From Mixia osmundae IAM 14324 (taxonomy: Eukaryota; Basidiomycota; Mixiomycetes; Mixiales; Mixiaceae), in contig NW_014575563.1 in assembly GCF_000708205.1 (NCBI RefSeq), forward strand, positions 2,122,068-2,186,067: DNA of 64,000 nucleotides. Reading direction: 5' to 3'. A model generated the notes under the pieces. It was not told the DNA's origin and searched no databases. It was given only the letters and a program-made list of their open reading frames with translations. Below are positions 43,108 through 54,324 of this stretch, piece by piece. The first letter of the stretch is position 1. Every line of letters starts with the position of its first letter. Both the position numbers and the translations under genes were made by a program.

Positions 43108-43204
43108 CGCAGCTGCTCGGCCTGACTGGCGCCCTCGTCCAGCTTGGCAGGCAATGTCAATCGCGTCGAATGACATCGTGCTCGGCCTCAGGTCGCCGTG
43201 GCTC

Positions 43205-44562
43205 ATGGGCTTGCTCAGCTTGCGACGCCCGATCATAGAGTGCTACTACTGTGGTACGCCGGCAGGACAGCTGACGGCGGCTTCACAGACGGCTTCCTTC
43301 GTCTGCAACTCGTGCCAGGCACCCAATAAGCTCTTTCGCGGCAAGCCAGTCGACACCGACCCGGCCTGGTACGATGCCGTTCTCAATGAAGCTGCCTTTG
43401 CGCACAGGGCTTCACCCGCGAGCACAAGTCTGCAGACGCAGCCAAGCACCGGCTTGTTCTGCAGAGAATGCCTGTCGCATCAAGCGTTGCACTTGCATCT
43501 CCTGTCAAGCTATGTCCCTGCCGACTGTACGCCTGCGGAGGAAGCACGGCTACTTGATCAGCTAGACGATTACAAAGTCTCCCTGTCGAGGCGATACCCC
43601 CTCGTCTGCGGGTCTTGCCTGCCTGCAGTGCAAGACTTGCTCGACAAGCGAGACTACAAAGTCAAAGCAGCATCACTAGGCGCACGGCTTTCCCAATCTC
43701 GTCTGCCAAGGGCTCGAGAGCCTGCGCTCAGAAGCACGGCATACGATCCGTCGACAGTGGTGCACACACTCTGCCAGATGCTGGCGCTAGCAGGATTTGC
43801 CGTGCTTGCTTTCGATCCTGAGATCATCGCGCGGTTGTCAGCCTTGGAGCGGAACGCCCCGATCGCCTCGCTGCTATGTACGACCATCAGCTGCTTCTTC
43901 TGGGATCCCGAGTACGCCCGTCTACAGATGTTCCGCGCAAAAGGCATACACTTTGTCAGACTCAGCCCTACAACGCTGCTCGTATGCGTCCTCAAGGTTT
44001 CTCGGTCTGAATGGAAGCTGAGCATGCCGGACAGACAATGCGATGGCTCCAAGTCGTCATGCATCTATGTCTCGCTGGGCTAGTAGCTCGGCTCGGAGCA
44101 ATAGACCACCTGTCAGGCGTGCATACTCGCTTGCTTGCCAATCTCGGCATGATGCTGACGTTTTGCTTGACGACGTTCGAGAGATATCTCGCTCCGCGCG
44201 CGATCAGACCAGTGCGTATGCGGTTCAGTGTCGGCCATAGTTCGCTTGCTGCCCCAGAGCGCCGGGAGCCAAGACCTGCAGCGAGAGACTTGCCTGCTGA
44301 CACGCCAAGACCGCAAGCCATATTTGGCGAGTCGTCAATGCTGCCGTCTGCTGCAGAGAGCTTGGCTCATGATGTTGTCATGGAATCTGCCGATCCGATA
44401 CAAGCCAGGGAGCAATCTGAACTCATTCTCGCCCAGCAGACGTTCTTCCCTCCCGCTCGCTCGACCGGCCTCGAAGATCTGCTTGGCGACCAGCTCCGCA
44501 TCAGAGAGCCACATCCCGTCGACGTAAACTCAACTTGGCTCTCTTGGCTCAAAAAGTCGTGA
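43205..44562 (+). CDS. Ima1-type inner nuclear membrane protein
   Basis: Homologue of fission-yeast Ima1 and animal Samp1/NET5, which link heterochromatin and the LINC complex at the inner nuclear membrane. Exons 43205-43996 and 44035-44562 are separated by a 38-nt intron and give 439 residues. The N-terminal Cys-rich domain has CYYCGTPAG and FVCNSCQAPNKLF, then CRECLSHQ and a YPLVCGSCLPAVQ motif, a multi-zinc pattern. The second half holds hydrophobic helices (LCQMLALAGFAVLAF, the spliced LLVCVLK|TMRWLQVVMHLCLAG, LGMMLTFCLTTF) and a hydrophilic tail. The start is uncertain: an upstream ATG at 43154 is also in frame. Confidence 0.78.
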
Positions 44563-44767
44563 TACAAATCGACGCGTCGCGTGGATTATCAAAATAACGC
44601 GCTAAGCTCTGTGAGTCCGGCTGCCGAGCGCCGAATTAGCAGCTCTCTGTCACCCACTCGCAAGAGACGACTGTGTCGAAGCCAGGGGCGTATTGTGCAC
44701 TAGACCGACCTTCGTACGCCCACCGGCACCCACGCACCTGTCGTCCGCAGGCATCCAGGTTTCTGAC

Positions 44768-44775
44768 TATATAAA
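44768..44775 (+). promoter_or_regulatory. TATA box of the PL14-like lyase gene
   Basis: TATATAAA lies 57 bp upstream of the ATG at 44833. Its spacing suits a short 5' UTR. Strong TATA boxes are typical of regulated secreted-enzyme genes. Confidence 0.6.
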
Positions 44776-44832
44776 CTTGTCAGCTCGCCGGTCGAGCTTG
44801 TATCTGCTCCTTGTCAACACACCGTCTAGACC

Positions 44833-47390
44833 ATGCAATTGCGTCTCCTCTTGGGCGCATCTGCGTTCGTCGCAAGTGCGCTCGCTGTAGCGCCCCAAGC
44901 TGCATCAGCTCTGCCGCCTGCGGTGACAGAGATCGCTATCTTCGATGGCGCGCAGTGGACACTCATGCCGCGCAAAGAGTATGACAGCAATGTACAGAGG
45001 AAGCTAGCTCGACGTGACGCTCCTCAGCCATTCAAGCTGTCAGACCTTCACAAGAGAGCCACAAGCTCGAGCTCGTCGACTACAAGCGCGCCTACTGTCT
45101 CTCCCTCGAGCAGCGTAATGACCAATGCTTCGTCGTCCAGTGTCACGACGTCTTCATCTACGACATCTCCCGATCCGGTACCTACCACTACGCTCACCCT
45201 GCCGTCACCGCCGATGCCTACAGGCGTTCTTGCCAATGTGACCGTACCCGCAAACCTCTCGACTCTGAACGATTTTGTCAACGCTTTCAAGATTGTGGCA
45301 TGGGGCTTTGGACAAGCTCTTACCACGCTGGTCCAAAGCGTGCCTACCACCGTCTATTCGGCTGTGGGGCTCAATTATGCCGGCTCAAACAATCACTCTG
45401 CCATTCGCGCATTTTATCCCGCTGGCTCCTTCTCGCCCGGTAATCAGCCCATAGGCGGATTTGGCATGTATGCACAGCCACTCAATCTCGCTTCAGCGAA
45501 GAACGTCAGCTTCAGCTATTCTGTGCTGTTTCCGAAGGACTTCAACTTCGTGATGGGAGGAAAGCTGCCGGGCTTGATGGGCACAGGCACGAAGAGTCAT
45601 TCTTGCAGCGGTGGATACGTTGCGGAAGACTGTTGGAGCACGCGGATGATGTGGCGTGGCAAAGGTAACGGCGAGCTGTACTTCTACGGCCCTCGTGGCA
45701 AGCAGCAAGCCGGCTTCTGCGCAATGACGCCCAACAATATCTGCAATACGACAGACGGGATGAGCATCGGCAGAGGATCCTGGCAACTTACGCCCGGGGC
45801 ATGGACCAATATAAGACAAGACATCTGGCTCAATACTCCCGGCATCGCAAACGGCGGCTTCAACATCTGGTGAGCGTCCGCCGGCCGGAGCCGACAAGAG
45901 CTGATTCCCGCCTGCAGGATCAATGGAAGACTTGCGACGCACTCCGATCAGGTTTACTACCAGAACCCTGACAACAGATCTACTTGGAACCAGACTCCGA
46001 TACCCATCTCGACCTACACCGTTCCGGCATCGACTGTAACGATCACCTACCCGCCTTCGACATTGGCAAGCTCCACAGCAACGAGCACCATCACGCCCGC
46101 TCCAAACAGCAATGCGCTGCTCGCTGGACTCTCTGGCAAGATTGTGCGCATCGCACATGCCGTCCAGTCCTCTGCTGCAGCTGCCGAGTCTGTCGCACCT
46201 GCTGCGCTGTCGCTCGTGCCCGTGACACTTGATCAGTGGGGTCAAGCACACCCTGTCGGCATCGACGTCTACGACCGCCGTCGTCGCTCGCTTGATGAGG
46301 AAAGCCAATTTCATCACAAGCGCGCCGCGCACCACCATCACAGAGTCGCTCGCAAGGCTTCGCACGCCAAGAAGTCCAAATCGAGTAAGAAGAGCACCAA
46401 AAAGAGCTCGAAGACGACCAAGAAAGCTTCAAAGCCAAAGACGACGACTGCCAAAGGCAGGACGACAACGAAGACTCGCACGAGCACGATCTACGCGATC
46501 GCTACTCAGACGACTTATGTCGACGTCACAGCTACAAGCACAGCTTTGGTCACGCAAACGTCCACTACCAAGCCGACGACGACAACGGTTATGAGAACAG
46601 CCTTTTCTACAACAAGTGAGTGACTAAGTGAGTTCTATTGTAAGGTACTCATGCTTTCACAGCCCTGGTCAAGCGTGCGGTCGCGACCTCAAGTCCGACT
46701 TCGAGCCCGGCTAAGGTCACGAAGTACAAGACAATCACTGTGACCAGCACGAGCACGACGATGCTTACAGTCACCCGGCCTCACGTGCAGACTTTGACGA
46801 ACATCATTAAAGCTGTCGTCACGCCTAGAGCGACCGTGCTGGCTACCACGACTGTGGTCCGTACAAGCACAACATCCTCGTCGTCTTCGATTTCTGTTCG
46901 TTCGTCCTTCTCCTCCTCAAGCAGCCGATCATCAAGCAGCAGCTCGTCGTCATCGACCGCCAAGAGCTCATCGTCAACAACATCGTCCCGGAGCTCATCC
47001 TCATCTTCGACCACAAAGAGCTCATCGTCGACGTCGACATCAACGAGTTCATTATCGTCGTCACAATCGAGCAAGAGCTCGATTTCATCTTCATCGTCGA
47101 GCAGCAAGTCAAGTTCCTCGTCCTCGACAACTTCTGCGAGCAGCTCGTCTTCGTCGACGAGCAGCTCCCCCAGCATCACGCCTACACCCACGCCAAGCGC
47201 GAGCTATTCGACTTCGACCATCCCAGCGTCAACAGTGACGCTTTACTCAGCGCCGCCCGCCAGGACTGCATTGGCACCTTTCAAGGGCGCGATGTTGGAT
47301 ACGTTCTATGGCGGAAGCTCAATCAGTTGGGCGCCCACTGTCGATGAAGAAGCTTGGTTCGACAACTGGTCCATGTGGATCAATGCTTAA
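44833..47390 (+). CDS. secreted polysaccharide-lyase-family-14-like protein with large S/T/K-rich insert
   Basis: PL14 enzymes cleave glucuronan, alginate or similar uronic-acid polymers. Exons 44833-45869, 45918-46615 and 46663-47390 give 820 residues; introns are 48 and 47 nt. A signal peptide is clear (LRLLLGASAFVASALAVA), followed by a possible Kex2 site (KLARRD). After a Ser/Thr linker the lyase-like domain begins near residue 140: NVSFSYSVLFPKDFNFVMGGKLPGL, CSGG, CWSTRMMWRGKGNGELYFYG, DGMSIGRGSWQLTPGAWTNI. About 390 residues of His/Lys-rich and Ser-rich low-complexity sequence follow. Then the sequence FKGAMLDTFYGGSSISWAPTVDE resembles the domain's final strands. Several KR sites flank the insert. 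It is presumably cell-wall associated or processed. Confidence 0.8.
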
Positions 47391-47656
47391 GCTACAGGAC
47401 GAGATGATATCATGAACTTGGGCCAGACTTGTTGTGCATTCGCATTGTACGCTCCGCGCAGGCGTGCGAGCCTCGTGGGCATTTACTTTTCCCTAGGATC
47501 TGATTGTCTTCCTGTTTTGCCTATGGCGCGCGAACTTGCGAACTCTTAGCGAGTCTTGTTCGTTGCTTTGCCCGTCATCCGGGCGAAATAGATCTCTGAC
47601 ATGCCATGTAACATCGACATGATCGCAAGTCAGCTTGCCGTCAACTGTGATCCGCG

Positions 47657-48593
47657 TCAATGCCCTTTCCAAGCAGAACGACGCGAGGAGGTGACGCACG
47701 AGGCAGCTCCGGAATCAGCTCGGTGGGACTGCAAGTGCTCAGAGATCTTGCTCGTGGATGGGGCCAGCAGATGAACTCGACGTGGGTCGAACGGATGCTG
47801 TACGAGACTGTTGCCAAATGTCAGACTGTCACGATGGCGAGATCCGGGGAACGAGCATTCATAAGCTTTAGCAAGCACATTAGCGCTGACTATTGCGTGA
47901 CAGCAATCATGATAGCCTGGATTCAGGGGCCTGGCGATGAATTCGACCTCCAGCGTTGCCGAGCGCTCACGAGGGGCGACGCGAACTTGGCGCAGCAGCT
48001 CAAAGCTGTCAATCTGAGCATGCATCGTCAGCACGAGCCTGCATACTGCTAGGTGCGCTTGCTGTCTCGATTGTGTAGCTCTGAAACGTGGGCGTGATAA
48101 GTAGATTGGCGAATGGCGGTCGAGATTGGGACGTCTCAAAGAACAGATCGTACGATTCCGAGAGATCACAATAGGCCTCCAGATGAGTATGAATGTGGTA
48201 TCCGACAAGACACAGGGCCTGACCCAGCAGCGCAAGCGTCGCGAATAGACACAGGAACATCTCTCGATCAATTGGCAGCCTCTCGACGGAGGAGCACGTG
48301 TGGAGGGGAGTGACGACACGATAACGATGGCAGAATGGTGCAAAGAGGGACAGTGAGGGGCCATAGGGCTCCTGGTCGTTCGTCTTCGATGCACTGCTTA
48401 GACATGCGGAGTCGAGAGACTTGTGTCCACATACAACGCATAAGAGCATGATGAGTGTGCATGTCAGGATGGAATAGACCGTCGCGAATATGGAGCTTAG
48501 GGCAAGCCTGTCATAGACCAGAGAGTGCTGCGCTTCAAGAAGGCTGACCTTCATCTGTCTCGATTCTTGCTGCAATAGAGCGAGACATGGCAC
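47657..48593 (-). CDS. predicted membrane protein of unknown family
   Basis: I do not recognise it. Exons 48133-48593 and 47657-48080 join across a 52-nt intron whose donor GTCCCA is weak but whose phases match, giving about 294 residues. Two hydrophobic helices are visible, ALSSIFATVYSILTCTLIMLL and MFLCLFATLALLGQALCLVG, separated by a 55-residue loop. After them a soluble domain contains LLRQVRVAPRERSATLEVEF and RPLNPGYHDC. The two-helix layout with a basic soluble tail is loosely like Spo7/NEP1R1 proteins, but I cannot support that name. A plus-strand frame over the same DNA (47660-48052) looks like a shadow. Confidence 0.5.
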
Positions 48594-48770
48594 AGAAAGA
48601 CTGCAGAGGCAGTGAAAGGGGGGTCAGCGACGTCAGCGCGAGGGCGCCTGTCAACGATATCATCGTCGTTGTGGCAGCACGCGACTCGATCTCGGCTAAT
48701 GCGATTTGAACTTCCCGGCATCCGTTCCTGCAGCCTCGCTCAGGTCTAGCTCGGGCCTACTCGCCCAGTC

Positions 48771-49731
48771 ATGAGCTTGTCTCGTCCACGAGCCGCCTTG
48801 GCACCGGCACCTATTGATCCCGGGTCAGCGAAGCCCGTCGAAGGACATCAGCTCGGCACGAAATTAATGCTCGCGGCTCTTTCTAACATGGGCGCCGCTT
48901 GGTCAGTCATCTGCAGACTTCCCACTGGGCAAGCTTACATCATTATGCAGCGTCACCAATCCGTCGGATCTGCTCAAGGTCCGGCAGCAACTCTCGACAT
49001 CGACATCAGAAAGTTTCGTCACGGTGGCTGCGCGAATGTTTCGTACAGAAGGCTTTCTCAGCTTCTACAAAGGTCTCTCAGCCTCTTTGCTACGCGAAGC
49101 GTCATATGGTGCTATTCGGTTCTCGACCTATGACGTTTGCAAGTCGACGATTCTCCGTGTGACACAACGAGAGCCAGACGCGATGCTGGTCAAGCTGGGC
49201 GCTGGCATGATGTCCGGCATGCTTGGCGCAGGCCTCGCCAATCCTGCTGACCTGCTCAAGATCAGAACGCAAAGCCTATCAGCTACTGGCACGCTCAGAG
49301 ACCATGCGAGAGCTGTCATTGCTCAGCGTGGAGTCGCTGGCTTATACAAGGCCGTCTGGCCTACGACGCTACGTGCCGGCGTGTTGACCGCTTCCCAGCT
49401 GGGCTCGTATGACATCATCAAGCGAAGTCTCGTCAAGCATCTCGACTTTAAAGAAGGCATCAAGACTCACTTAGCAAGCTCTGCCGCTGCCGGATTCATC
49501 TGTTCAGCAGCCACAAACGGGCTCGATGTCGTCAAGGTCAGACTCATGAATGATAGTCACAACCGATACAGTGGCGCCTTTGCGTGTGCCGCCATCACGT
49601 TCCGCGAAGAGGGATTGCTCGCATTCAGCAAAGGCTTCACCATGTGTTTCCTGCGACTTTGGCCCCATTCTGTCGTCTCGCTGATGCTCTATGAGCAATT
49701 GCGCAAGGCGTTTGCAATCAGCCCCATCTGA
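48771..49731 (+). CDS. mitochondrial carrier (SLC25), dicarboxylate/oxaloacetate-like
   Basis: An inner-membrane solute exchanger. Exons 48771-48901 and 48951-49731 join across a 49-nt intron (GTCAGT donor) and give 303 residues. The three repeats carry PSDLLKVRQQ (split just upstream by the intron), PADLLKIRTQ and GLDVVKVRLM. The third replaces the usual Pro with Gly, a change seen in some dicarboxylate-group carriers. Matching second-half motifs are EGFLSFYKGLSASLLREASYG, RGVAGLYKAVWPTTLRAGV and EGLLAFSKGFTMCFLRLWPHS. The pattern suggests the UCP/dicarboxylate/oxaloacetate branch. The substrate is not fixed by sequence. It converges on MSS1, 6 bp between stops. Confidence 0.85.
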
Positions 49732-49737
49732 TGAAGT

Positions 49738-51465
49738 CTACTTGCCTATACAAAAGCTGCTGAAGATTTGACCCAGCACCTCTTCTGCCTCGACACGACC
49801 TGTGATCCGTCCTATCGCTTGAGCAGCATAGCGAAGTTCTTCCGCTGCGAGTACGATGCCCTCTTCGTTGCAAGAGGCTATGGCCCAATCAGCAGCATAC
49901 ACATAAGGCTCGGAGAGCATGCGCACCTTCGAATGCAGCAAGGCAGGCGAGGCAGTCCTCGAGATGATGCCGATGCCGGGCTTGCGTCACCAGAGGCGCC
50001 TCTGGTTGATGCTGTCCGAAGCGGGATTCGCAACATCTCTGGAGAAATTGTGACAGATCGAAGAGTCCGTCGCCGGTCTTGACGCTCACGACACAGTGCG
50101 AGCCCCGGATATCGTAGAGAGCGCAGTAGCGCGCCACTTGTGATGCCGCCGAAGTACTATCGACCAAGTCGCTTTTGGTGAAGACAACGAGCGCATCTTC
50201 CGTCGAGCTTGATACAAGGCGGGGAATGGCAGTGGGCTGGTCGAGAGGTAGTACGCAAAGCTTCAGATCGGCCGAGCTTGCCCTATGCATGTATGGTTAA
50301 GAGCAATGCAAGTCATCTGCATGGCGGAAGGACTGACGCCTCTAGAGCGCGAGTAATGCCGATCTGTTCGACTTCGTGCACGTCTTGACCTTGTCGCAGC
50401 CCAGCAGTGTCGAGGAGGACGAGCGGGTAGCCGTGGAAGTCGAGTGAAGTCTGTATGATGTCGCGCGTTGTGCCAGGATGAGCTGTGACGATGGAGGCTT
50501 CCCTCTGGACTGCGGTTCCAATGAATTTGATTCTGCAGGATTCCAGCGGCAAAAAGCAGACCTAGCCAATTGAACAGCGTCGATTTGCCAGCATTGGGCG
50601 GACCCAGTATAGCCACACGGATGCCTTGACGAACGATCTCGCTGCTTCTCGACCGGGTCAAGCGAGCTTGTAGGGTTTCGCGCAAAGAGGCGACCTTGGC
50701 GCGCGCCAGATCGATGACGCCATCCTCTATGTTCTCGTCCTCGCCAAAGTCGATGATAGCTTCGATGAGCGCCATTGCCTCTATCAGTTGCTGTCGTATG
50801 AGCTCGTACTGCTTGTGCAGACTGCCCTGCGCGCTGGTGGATCAGTCGCGCCCATATCGACGAGAGGAGGCATACAGTCGCCTGTGCAAGTGCGAGCTGT
50901 CGCTGTGCTTCGGTCTCGCTCTCTATGAGATCACGTAAGCCTTCGACTGCCGTCAGATCCATCTTGCCAGACTCGTATGCTCTCTGAGTGAACTCCCCTG
51001 GCTCTGCAGGCCGAAAGTGATCGGAGAGCTTGGACAGGGCCTCGAGCACTGCTCGCGTGACTGCACGACTGCCATGGAGATGCAGCTCGACAAGATCTTG
51101 ACCCGTCAGAGCCACGCTGCCTGCTCGCTTGGCATGAGATGAAGACGACGCTCAAGAATCGCTGAGAACGGACGAGGGAAGTAGAGCACGAGCGCCTCAT
51201 CAAGTGGATCTTGCGTGACTGGATCAACCACTTGCCTCAGGCTTGCTCTTCTCGGTACAGGTGGTCGCACGGGGGGCGCTCGATGAGCCTTAGGGGAGCG
51301 AGTCATCTGATGCCAGACTTGGAGAGCATCACTGCCCGAGATGCGGACGATAGCGATGGCCGCTTTGCCCGGCGCAGTCGAGCTCGCATAGATGGTGTCT
51401 CGCTGGCTGTGCGCTAGTCTCAGAGTGTGCTGTTGTCGCTTTCCGAGGCAGGAGGCAAGGCGCAT
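49738..51465 (-). CDS. MSS1: mitochondrial tRNA-modification GTPase (MnmE/GTPBP3 family)
   Basis: With MTO1 it installs the carboxymethylaminomethyl group on wobble uridine of mitochondrial tRNAs. Six exons (51174-51465, 50876-51120, 50562-50826, 50338-50509, 49927-50282, 49738-49877) give 489 residues; introns are 53, 49, 52, 55 and 49 nt. The N-terminal folate-binding domain has [21 protein letters not shown] and [12 protein letters not shown]. The inserted G domain has [14 protein letters not shown] (P-loop), the spliced [24 protein letters not shown] and FTKSDLVD. The C-terminus is the diagnostic FCIGK, in which Cys is required for modification. The N-terminus [18 protein letters not shown] fits a mitochondrial presequence. 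Confidence 0.92.
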
Positions 51466-51585
51466 GCAGCTGGCAGTGACGGAGCCGACCCGGGGCACTC
51501 GCTGCTGCTTTGGCCTTGAAGCGACGACACGCCAAGGAGGACAAGCCCATCTAGGCTGGCTCAGCCCCTGCAGTGTCCCTCCTGT

Positions 51586-52476
51586 ATGTCCTACTTTGAT
51601 GCAAGCCCGTCCAAGACGGAGCGCAGGCCAGTGCACACATCAGCAGGTCAAGGCTTTGCACTCGGTCCCGACTCAGGCAAGTCACCGTTGCACAGCCCGA
51701 CTCACGAACGACTTGACTCCCATGAGGTCCTGGCCCGCTGGGAAGAGAGTCGAGCACTCGTCTATGGTCGAGACACGCCGAGCGGCATGTCACGAGGACG
51801 AAGTCAGGACAGCTTGTTCAGTATCGTCAGCCTTTCCCCTCTGCCCACGCCGTCGGGCATCAAGTCGATTGACGACGAGGTTCTCCTGCCATATGCCGAA
51901 CGACAGGCGGAGGTCGCAGAGCTGCTTGCGCTGCCGCAGCATAGGTTGTGCTTAGATACACTCAGAGCCAGCTTGACCACAGACACGCGCTCAAGCCTTG
52001 AGCAACTACTTGCAATGACACGCGACGAGCTTCCTGATCGAGCGTGGAGTATCAGGTTGGCAAGCCTCCTATGCGAGCAACGACAATGGCCGCAGCTTGC
52101 TCTGATCTTGGGCATCGACCGACATGCCCAGACCTCGCCGCACATGTCAGATAAGAGGGCGATGTCACGTAGCAGATCGCGCTCTGACGGGTCAGTTCGC
52201 GAGGTCCGCGCTGTCGTCTGCTCGCCTCGCTCGGGCAAGATCGAGCTGTCCTCACGCTCTCCACGAAGCAGAGCGGTCAGCTTGGGCGAAGGCGAGAGAC
52301 AGGAGGCCGAGCTCGAAATAGCTTCCCATGATCCCGCGCCGGTCATTACCCCAGACGAGCTGGGTCTACATCGCCGGGCGCTCTCGACCGGCCCAATGCC
52401 ACCCATCTCTGAGAACGCCGATGATGACGTTCTCGCAAATTCGATGCTCGGTCTCCGTATGCCCACTCTCAGTTGA
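51586..52476 (+). CDS. hypothetical Ser/Arg-rich protein
   Basis: No family is recognised. It is a single exon of 296 residues, divergent from MSS1 with 120 bp between starts. Residues 1-95 are disordered and Ser-rich. A helical segment follows (LLPYAERQAEVAELLALPQ, then LRASLTTDTRSSLEQLLAM, then AWSIRLASLLCEQRQWPQLALILG), which may be one small helical domain. The C-terminal 120 residues are again disordered with many SPR and RSRS motifs, suggesting phosphorylation. There are no membrane segments. Confidence 0.65.
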   Translation: MSYFDASPSKTERRPVHTSAGQGFALGPDSGKSPLHSPTHERLDSHEVLARWEESRALVYGRDTPSGMSRGRSQDSLFSIVSLSPLPTPSGIKSIDDEVLLPYAERQAEVAELLALPQHRLCLDTLRASLTTDTRSSLEQLLAMTRDELPDRAWSIRLASLLCEQRQWPQLALILGIDRHAQTSPHMSDKRAMSRSRSRSDGSVREVRAVVCSPRSGKIELSSRSPRSRAVSLGEGERQEAELEIASHDPAPVITPDELGLHRRALSTGPMPPISENADDDVLANSMLGLRMPTLS

Positions 52477-52672
52477 TCAATGAAAACTGATCGCGCAGCA
52501 AGTGGCAAGAATGCGGGTCAACGCGTGTCTGTAATATAAATCAAACGAGCGCGTCGATCCCGCGGTCCAGTCCAGCCTAGTCAACACGCAATATCAAATC
52601 CGCCTTTGCTAGCCGGACTAGTTGCGCAAAACCACGCTTGCCACCAATCTAGTTGCGCTGGCGCAGAACGAG

Positions 52673-52678
52673 TATATA
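52673..52678 (+). promoter_or_regulatory. TATA box of the aspartic protease gene
   Basis: TATATA lies 42 bp before the ATG at 52720. As with the PL14-like gene, a close TATA box precedes a secreted hydrolase. Confidence 0.5.
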
Positions 52679-52719
52679 GTCGGCATCTGGGGTCATCTTC
52701 TTATCAGTACCGTTGCAAC

Positions 52720-54101
52720 ATGAAGACCGTTGGATTTGCATTCGTAGCGGCAACACTTCTCAATGGCATCACCGCCGCACCGACCCTTGAGCGCAGGACG
52801 CCAAAGGTGACTCGCCTCTTCGATCTGTATTGCCTCTATGAGCTAAAAGCGCTGTGCTAGGTCTTCACATCCACACTTGTACAGGATGCTTTGTCCAATG
52901 TCAGCCTGAGCGATCTCATCGTAACGGATCGTAGCCGACACGAGCAGCTCTTCGGCAGGATCAAGCTCGACAAGCGTGCCACACCGAGCAAGCAAGTTAC
53001 AAATGCACAATCGTCTTACTACATCTCGCTCGGTCTCGGCAGCCCAGCGACGACCTACCCAAAGATGATTATCGATACTGGCAGCTCGAACACGTTCTTC
53101 ATCGGTTACAAAACATCGTCCACCACCGTCAACACCGGCGAGACCGTCTCTGTCAACTATGGCTCCGGCAGCTACTCCGGTAGGGAGTACATGGACAGCG
53201 TCAACCTTGCATCAGGTTTGACCGTCACGAAGCAAGGCGTATCGAGCGCGACGAGATCGACTGGCTTCACCGGTGTCAATGGCATCATGGGTACGTGCCA
53301 TACCTGTCCCCTGCTATGCCATAGCTCATCTCCAGAACAACTCGATAGGCGTCGGACCAGTTGACCTTACGCAAGGTACCACGTCTCGAGGCGAGCAGAT
53401 CCCCACCGTCATCGACACAGCATACACCGAAGGTTTCATACCCGCGCGCATTCTGTCCCTCTACTTTGCACCCACCACAGCCCAGACTTCTGCTAATGGA
53501 GAGGCAACTTTCGGCGGTGTCGACACCAGCAAGACGACGACCGCCATCCGATACACACCCGTGACGAGCGTCACGCCTGCTGCTTACTACTGGGGTGTCA
53601 CCACGACGATCGCGACAACCAAGGGTGTTACCATCGAGGGCACCACTAGCGGCATTGTCGACAGGTCAGCTCAGATTTCTATATTTGATAGTATGTGCGT
53701 GAACTGACGCGCGCAATCGCAGTGGCACGACGCTGGTCTATCTGTCCAGCACAGGCTTTTCGAACTACCAAGCTCAGATTCCGGGCGCCGCTATCGACAG
53801 CACGTCTGGCCTGCTCCGATTCCCAAAGAGCTCAACCGCTAGCGTACCGGCACTGAACATCAACTTTGGCAACGGTCTTGTTCTCACGTTGACCGCCAAT
53901 GCTCAGCTTGTTCCCGCTGCCGACTATGCCTACTTCGGTCTGTCGACTGCATATTCTTATTCATATGTCAACAACTACGGCAGCACCGGCACGGGTCTAG
54001 ACTTTATCCTTGGTCAAAAGTTCATCGAGCGCTATTACACCGTCTTTGACACCACGAACCACCGAATTGGATTCGCAAACACGACATACACGTTGCAGTA
54101 A
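52720..54101 (+). CDS. secreted aspartic protease (polyporopepsin-like, family A1)
   Basis: A pepsin-fold endopeptidase exported from the cell. Exons 52720-52806, 52861-53290, 53349-53664 and 53723-54101 give 403 residues; introns are 54, 58 and 58 nt. A signal peptide (KTVGFAFVAATLLNGITA) is followed by a propeptide ending at a KR site (LDKRATPS). The first catalytic motif is IDTGSSNTFF. The flap Tyr is in VNYGSGSYSG. The spliced VNGIM|GVGPVDLTQGT matches basidiomycete polyporopepsins closely, and the second catalytic motif is the spliced IVD|SGTTLVYL. The C-terminal GLDFILGQKFIERYYTVFDTTNHRIGFA is canonical. A longer alternative first intron (to 52884) is also possible. Confidence 0.92.
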
Positions 54102-54324
54102 ATTACAAAAGGCGGCCTCTCCGTCGTGAACATGCTTGTATGCATTGCAAATTGATTTATGAACGTCATGCCGAGTGGAGACATGCATTTGCCGCAAAGC
54201 TACAATCCAGGTTCATCATTGGTCGTAGCCACCGCCAATGGTCGCGAGCAGCATTCCATCTGCGTAGATGGACGTCTTTGGCTGAACCTGGTCTGGCGGC
54301 TCGAGAGAACACTAGCTTGCAATT

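Noticed and set aside
46781-47191. Minus-strand Asp/Glu/Leu-rich frame
   Set aside because: It is the reverse complement of the Ser-codon-rich block of the PL14-like gene; Ser repeats read as Asp/Glu repeats on the other strand.
47660-48052. Plus-strand frame of 130 residues
   Set aside because: The minus-strand membrane-protein model fits better with hydrophobic helices and phased splicing; this frame has no recognisable features.
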